Source: Intoshia linei (Eukaryota; Orthonectida; Rhopaluridae). Taken from it: a DNA stretch of 22,317 nt. The DNA lies in NCBI GenBank assembly GCA_001642005.1, contig LWCA01000606.1, positions 1-22,317 of the forward strand. Reading direction: 5' to 3'. The notes under the pieces were generated by a model. The model did not search any database. It was not told where the DNA came from and saw only the letters and a program-made list of their open reading frames with translations. Positions 17,899 to 22,317 of the stretch are shown in pieces (within the stretch, counting starts at the first letter, position 1; every line of letters starts with the position of its first letter). Position numbers and translations under genes: made by a program.

Positions 17899-19212
17899 TT
17901 AGTCATAATCTTTATACTTTTTTGCCTTTTCTATTAATATATTGTACTTTTCAATGTTGTCTTTGTTGCAATTGATTGTAGTGGATCCATCACAGTTTGG
18001 ATGTGATTCATTTTGACATAAAGTGTCGTACATTTTATAATTTTTAATCAACATTTCGTTTAAAAAATCTGCATATTCATCAACGTAATTTTTAAATATC
18101 TAAATTAAAATTGATAATGTATCATTTTATCGCAATCTCTACTCTGCCTTATCCAGGGTGTCACTCTCAATTTGCTTGGCGAGCCAAATTTGAAAAAAAA
18201 TTATTACGCGGGCCCATAAAATAAATCTTTACTCAAACCATTATTAAGCTAACAATTTTAAGTAATTAATAATAATTTTAAGTAATAAATTGAAATAAGA
18301 AACAATATCAATCAAATAAGTGTATAAATAATGTTATAATTGTAATCTTAAATAAATAAATCATGAAAAATGTATAAAAAAACTGTAAAAAAAGAAATCA
18401 GACTCGTTAATAATGAATTTTTTTAATAGTGAATGATTTTTTGTAAAATTGTGACTACGCAATTGTACAAATTATGGAAATTCATTATTTTATTCAAATT
18501 GTTCAAATTCATTATAATGAATTTAGAAAATATGGTTTTTAATTTTGATAGTATTGATTTTTTGGCCAAATTTTTGTGGGTTCTTTAAGAGAAAAATTTT
18601 TACATCCAATTTTAAAAGATTTTGAAGATAATTTTGGGTTAAAATTTGATGGGGTTTTTAAGAGAATTTTTTTTTTAACCCATTTTTAATTTATTTTGAA
18701 CTTTATTGATTGGTCAGGTATTTCAATTTTATAAAATGACGCGACAATATTAATTATATATTTGTTACTATGACTTTGTTACTATGTTACTAAATTTTTA
18801 TAACATTTTACTATGAAAATAAAGCTTAATTTTAACTTTTTAGGGAAAAATTTTTATATTGAGTGGTCGGGTCCAAACTCAACCAATTTGAATATTTTTT
18901 CAGGAAAGTGATGACCATCACCAATAATCCTGAAGGTGAAAAATACTTTTTGATATTTGAAAAAAATATGCAAAAGTGATCACCCTAATATACATATCAA
19001 ACATATAGTCCGCTGACCGGGATTTGTGAAACACTGAGCTAGTTTTCATTTAAATGAACTTTTGGACTCTACGATCTTGTGTATAACTTATTTTAGTAAT
19101 AAATTACATTATTATTTTCATATGACAAGACATCCACTCTTTTTTCATCAAATACACATTTTATCATTGAACATAATTCCTTTCTATTGGGCGAGTAACG
19201 CGTTTTTTCCAT
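17899..19212 (-). CDS. Unrecognised 101-aa protein, two exons
   Basis: Exon 1 (19212 down to 19108) starts at ATG: MEKTRYSPNRKELCSMIK, and ends ENNN before GTAATT. Exon 2 (18099 down to 17899), after TTTAATTTAG, runs IFKNYVDEYADFLNEMLI to AKKYKDYD and stop. Both junctions are phase 0. Another acceptor (AATTTTAG) just before the ATG suggests a non-coding first exon. The product is charged, probably mainly helical, with Cys in CQNESHPNC and NCNKDN; no family recognised. A further small exon could hide in the 1008-bp intron, which carries three repeat insertions. Codon use and splice signals match neighbouring genes, so I take it as real. It is convergent with XPF. Confidence 0.7.
18154..18400. 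mobile_element. Truncated hAT-type MITE, same family as 16194-16507
   Basis: Starts CAGGGTGTCACTCTCAATTT and follows the 16194 copy through TTATTACGCGGGC and the ATAAATAAATCAT block, then similarity stops at about 18400. The right terminus is missing. It lies in the intron of the 101-aa gene. Confidence 0.7.
18545..18720 (+). repeat. Dispersed repeat, left member of an inverted pair
   Basis: Contains GTATTGATTTTTTGGCCAAA then TTTTTGTGGGTT, and GAAGATAATTTTGGG. The same order recurs on the minus strand at 19700-20062. Because a coding exon lies between the two, they look like two separate insertions rather than the ends of one element. Confidence 0.6.
18870..18970 (+). repeat. 101-bp hairpin repeat, copy 2 (intron of the 101-aa gene)
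   Basis: Identical to the reverse complement of 7613-7713 over all 101 bases. It is followed by a GTGATCACCCTA border. It lies in the same strand sense as XPF but antisense to its host gene. Confidence 0.8.
19003..19036 (-). mobile_element. Single hAT-like end
   Basis: On the minus strand it reads CAGTGTTTCACAAATCCCGG then TCAGCGGAC, like the CAGTG..GGCGGACC ends of non-autonomous hAT elements. No partner end found. Confidence 0.45.
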
Positions 19213-19646
19213 TATTTCTAAAATTAAATGTAAATAAATCAATCAATATTTCAAATCCACTAAACTAGTGACACTTTAAGATTTTTAAAGGTGGAGCGGA
19301 AAAATAATTAATCGAGACAGTAGAAATGATGTTATCTCATTGATGCATTCGGATGAGAATATTTCAGACCAGATACAAGTAGAATGTAAAAAAGTTTCAC
19401 TTTTCAATTTGAAAAATTACATTTAAAATGTTGATTTACGACAAACTGGGCAGCCGTTCACCAGAAGCTTTAATAAGAAAGCTGACTGGTTAGTTTCAAT
19501 TTAATTGTTTATTTTTTTAATTTTAGCAGTTTCAAAAACTATCATTTTTATGTATGCATAGAAAACCTTAAAATTCTACCTTAGAAACGCTTATTTAAGT
19601 AATTTCAAAGGAAATCTAAATGGAATTTATAACGGGGATTACTTCT

Positions 19647-19680
19647 CGTACCGTACCACCACCATTGTCCTCACGGTACG
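19647..19680. repeat. GC-rich hairpin CGTACCGT / ACGGTACG
   Basis: Two perfect 8-bp arms separated by 18 bases, a locally GC-rich island upstream of the 101-aa gene. Function unknown. Confidence 0.6.
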
Positions 19681-19699
19681 ATAAAATGACGCCCGCGAT

Positions 19700-20062
19700 G
19701 AAGTTATGAAGCGATGAATAAATATTTGCAGATTTTGGGTTCATTATTTTCTTGAACCATTTTTAAAAAATTTTGAAAATTCCTTAAAACAGTATCTCAC
19801 GGGGTGCTAAAAAATTTTTTTTATTTTTTAAATTTTGACTAAAAAATAATCTTCGAAATCTTTAAAAATTGGGTCAAAAGAACTTCCCTTAAAACTCTAC
19901 CAAATTTTGCCACCAAAAGTAACTTTTGGGTATATAAAATAACATATATAATAATCATATCACTAAAAATTGAGTCAAAAAAGACTTTACCTATAAAAAA
20001 TACCACCAAAATTATCTTTAAAATTTTCCATTTAAGAAACCCCCAAAAATTTGATCAAAAAA
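19700..20062 (-). repeat. Dispersed repeat, right member of an inverted pair
   Basis: On the minus strand it reads ATTGATTTTTTGATCAAATT then TTTGGGGGTTTCTTAA, AAGATAATTTTGGTGG and internal repeats of a GACCCAATTTTTAAAGATTT kind. It is longer than its partner at 18545 and seems to contain a partial internal duplication. Confidence 0.6.
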
Positions 20063-20124
20063 TCAATGATATTATTAATGAGCAAATATGATGATAATAT
20101 CAATCCAGCAATACATTGATCAAC

Positions 20125-20258
20125 TGAATGTTTGCCCACGCAGATATTGAATTGTATATTAGTGAACGATAAATTTGGTGCCAACGAAACTATTAAAACA
20201 ACAAAATGTGCCGAATGGGCACTGCAGCGCCCATCCCTCAGAAGGATGACCTCTATAA
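20125..20258. other. GC-rich island open on both strands, next to a gene 3' end
   Basis: About 130 bp of unusually mixed composition. On the + strand a frame reads ILVNDKFGANETIKTTKC then AEWALQRPSLRRMTS before a stop; on the minus strand a frame from just after the neighbouring gene's stop reads LLRDGRCSAHSAHFVVLI and stays open for over 60 codons. I recognise neither. It may be the tail of a mobile element or part of the 3' untranslated region of the gene at 20260. Confidence 0.4.
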
Positions 20259-20259
20259 T

Positions 20260-22143
20260 TTAAATATAATCACCGTCAAAATTTTCGTTATATAAAATGT
20301 TTGAATTTTCATTTATATTATTTGATTTTAAAATATCATCAAAGTGCTCAAAATCGTCAAAATTATCTTGTATTGGTTTATCTCCTGCAAGAATAATTCT
20401 AAAAATAAATTACCCCAAAAAAATAAAAATTTACTGATCTACTAGTTTTTGATACATAAAATTGTGAAAGGAGTCACTATCATTTTTTGAGAATTTTAAA
20501 CTATTAAATTCATCAATTTCACAGAATATGGAAGAGGTAATGATATTATTATAAATTTTTTTGTCAAACAACTCATCTCCATTAAACTTGTCAAAATTGC
20601 AATGAGATTTGTAATTGAAAAGATAAAATACAATCATCTCAATGCATTGATGGAAAACATTTTTAAATTTCAAATTAGAATCATCAGTTAAATCTCCGAC
20701 GGTTATATGGGACAAGCAATGTGAAATTAAAAGCAGATACTTTCCAGTGTTTTCGAGAATGGAACTTCTAACGTATAAAACGTTATTATTGGCATCATAC
20801 ACAAAAGAGTTTTTGAAGGCATTAGTTGATATATGTTTAGGTAAATATAAAATTTCATTATTTAGACCTTCAGCTAAATGAGAATCGTTGGTACAAGGAA
20901 GTTTATCAGCCAACAAAATGTCTACATTTTTAACGGCATAATTTAAATGCAATTGATGTGCTATAAATACACCAAATTTGTACAAAATGTAAAGATTCCT
21001 GTTTAAATTTATTAAATTTGTCGATATGAAAATATTTTCAGACTGACAGAGTTTACTTGAATCGTCTTGATATGCATCTTGTTGTAATGCAATGACACTG
21101 GCCCTATTACCCAATTTAGCTTCAATGTTATCCAAATTCAACCATAATGGCGACTTGATTAAAAGATTCGACACTAACGATTCATCTAAAATAGATTCAC
21201 AGATTTTTGAATTTTTATCATCATTCCTGTTTTCGTCGTTTTTGGTTGAAATACTGAAAAATTTTTCATACATATCTGATGTTACGTCTATCTTTCCGAG
21301 TATCATTTTTTCATTTCCAATGCTACTTTTTTGTAAATTTAATTGATTAAATTTGTTGATGTAATTTTCATATTTGGATGTTAAAAATAAAATTTCATCT
21401 TCATTTAAATCTTTAAATTTTATGACATTTTCTTGTAAATCTTTACATTCCATGGATAGTTGACGTTTAATGCATTTGTTTATACTATCAACAATACTTT
21501 TAATATTGGGATTATCAATTAAAAATGAATCGTGTATTAAATTCATCTGTTTAATTTGACTGTCCAATTTTAATATTTCATTTTTATACATGTCGACATT
21601 GTAATTGGCATTATATAGCAATATTAAATGCATCACATCCTTCAATTGGTTTCTAAATAATTTTAGTTTCATGAGCTTACTCTTCAATTCAATTTCTTTT
21701 AAAATAACGTCAGAACTTTTTAAACCATCAGTTTGGGCTAATTCATCAATTAAATTTTCATCGATATTGGAGGAATAGTCAAATATTTCACAAAGTAAAC
21801 AATATTGTATCAAAAATTCTTCTAAATCAAACCATTGCAATTTGTGACGTTTGTATACAATATAAAGTACTATTTTTTCAATAATTTCAATACCATTATC
21901 TTTAATACTAGTTGCAACTATATTTACTTCATTTTTTTTTTCTTGGTCCATTTTTATACTTTTCAATATAAAATTATTACAAGTAGATATAATTATCGAC
22001 TCTTTCGCAAATTTTAGTAATATTTCATGTTTTTCTTTAGTTGATATCGTTTTTAATTGAATTATATATTCATCAAAAGTAGACACACATTTACATGTGA
22101 AATTATCAAATTCATTATATTTTTTTAGAATTTTATCAATGTC
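20260..22143 (-). CDS. Unrecognised large protein, last two exons (5'-partial)
   Basis: Exon 22143-20435 follows an acceptor (TCATTTAG) and begins DIDKILKKYNEFDNF; it has no stop for 569 codons. It ends in a split codon (CA|A) before a 36-bp intron (20399-20434). The last exon, 20398-20260, encodes IILAGDKPIQDNFDDF then EHFDDILKSN and ends FDGDYI. Together about 615 aa, the N-terminus being right of the window. The first 350 residues are charged, Lys/Glu/Asn-rich and probably helical; a more conserved-looking globular block follows at about 375-515, with YKFGVFIAHQLHLNYAV, NSFVYDANNNVLYVR and SHCLSHITVGDLTDD (an HxxxH at about 475-479 without the Glu of HExxH metallopeptidases). The tail is acidic. 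I cannot name the family; no catalytic function should be assumed. Confidence 0.8.
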
Positions 22144-22317
22144 CTAAATGATTAAATTTAAATGGTACGCGTACGAAATGTCCCAAGGACAAAATTTCCC
22201 AGACTGTGCTTGATTTATAAAATAAATGAATTTTTATACTACTAATAATTTTATAAGGGTGTCACTTAAATCCAACCATTTTTACTAAAAATCAAAATTT
22301 ACCAACACTAACAGGAA
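22144..22317. other. Intron upstream of the large minus-strand gene
   Basis: No exon seen. It contains a perfect 10-bp palindrome GTACGCGTAC at about 22164 in a GC-richer patch with CAAGGACAAAATTTCCCAGA, and GGGTGTCACTT at about 22258, similar to borders of short repeats elsewhere in the window (8886 and 18154). Confidence 0.4.

Noticed and set aside
1-22317. CRISPR arrays, tRNA, rRNA or other known structured RNA genes
   Set aside because: No regularly spaced repeats and no recognisable RNA gene sequence on either strand.

Overview
The window is animal nuclear DNA from a small-intron, strongly AT-rich, transposon-loaded genome. The genes are spliced (GT..AG introns as short as 35-53 bp) and encode metazoan proteins: a heterotrimeric G-protein alpha-o subunit, RBX1/ROC1 and XPF/ERCC4. 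The species cannot be named. Many hAT relics, Tc1 and pogo-type debris and a quite diverged XPF would fit a fast-evolving arthropod or a parasitic invertebrate.

Layout from left to right. 1-604: 3' end of a hAT element. 977-1910 (+): the last two coding exons of G alpha-o, whose intron carries a 321-bp hAT MITE. 2107-3640: hAT relics with a Tc1 transposase fragment among them. 3928-5217 (-): a large exon of an unrecognised basic, Ser/Asn-rich protein with an RVxF-type motif. 5328-6983: AT-rich, apparently non-coding. 6984-8101 (-): RBX1, complete in two exons; its intron holds a tyrosine-recombinase fragment and a short hairpin repeat. 8652-17860 (+): a complete XPF gene, rebuilt here by eye from 23 exons (824 aa, phases consistent throughout, nuclease motif intact). 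17899-19212 (-): a two-exon 101-aa gene of unknown function, convergent with XPF and only 38 bp from its stop. 20260-22143 (-): the C-terminal two exons of a large unrecognised protein.

Functional links are limited. RBX1 (cullin-RING ubiquitin ligase subunit) and XPF (structure-specific endonuclease with ERCC1 in nucleotide excision repair) are head to head across 550 bp, so they may share a promoter region; both are linked to DNA repair, but that adjacency could be chance. Nearly all extra length in the genes is mobile DNA inside introns: undisturbed XPF introns are mostly 35-150 bp, and most introns above 300 bp contain recognisable elements.

I see no CRISPR, operon, tRNA or rRNA. No new molecular system can be claimed. 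The most informative points are the XPF gene model with a GC-AG intron, a 101-bp hairpin repeat present as two identical copies in opposite orientation, several long perfect palindromes, and two unrecognised genes.
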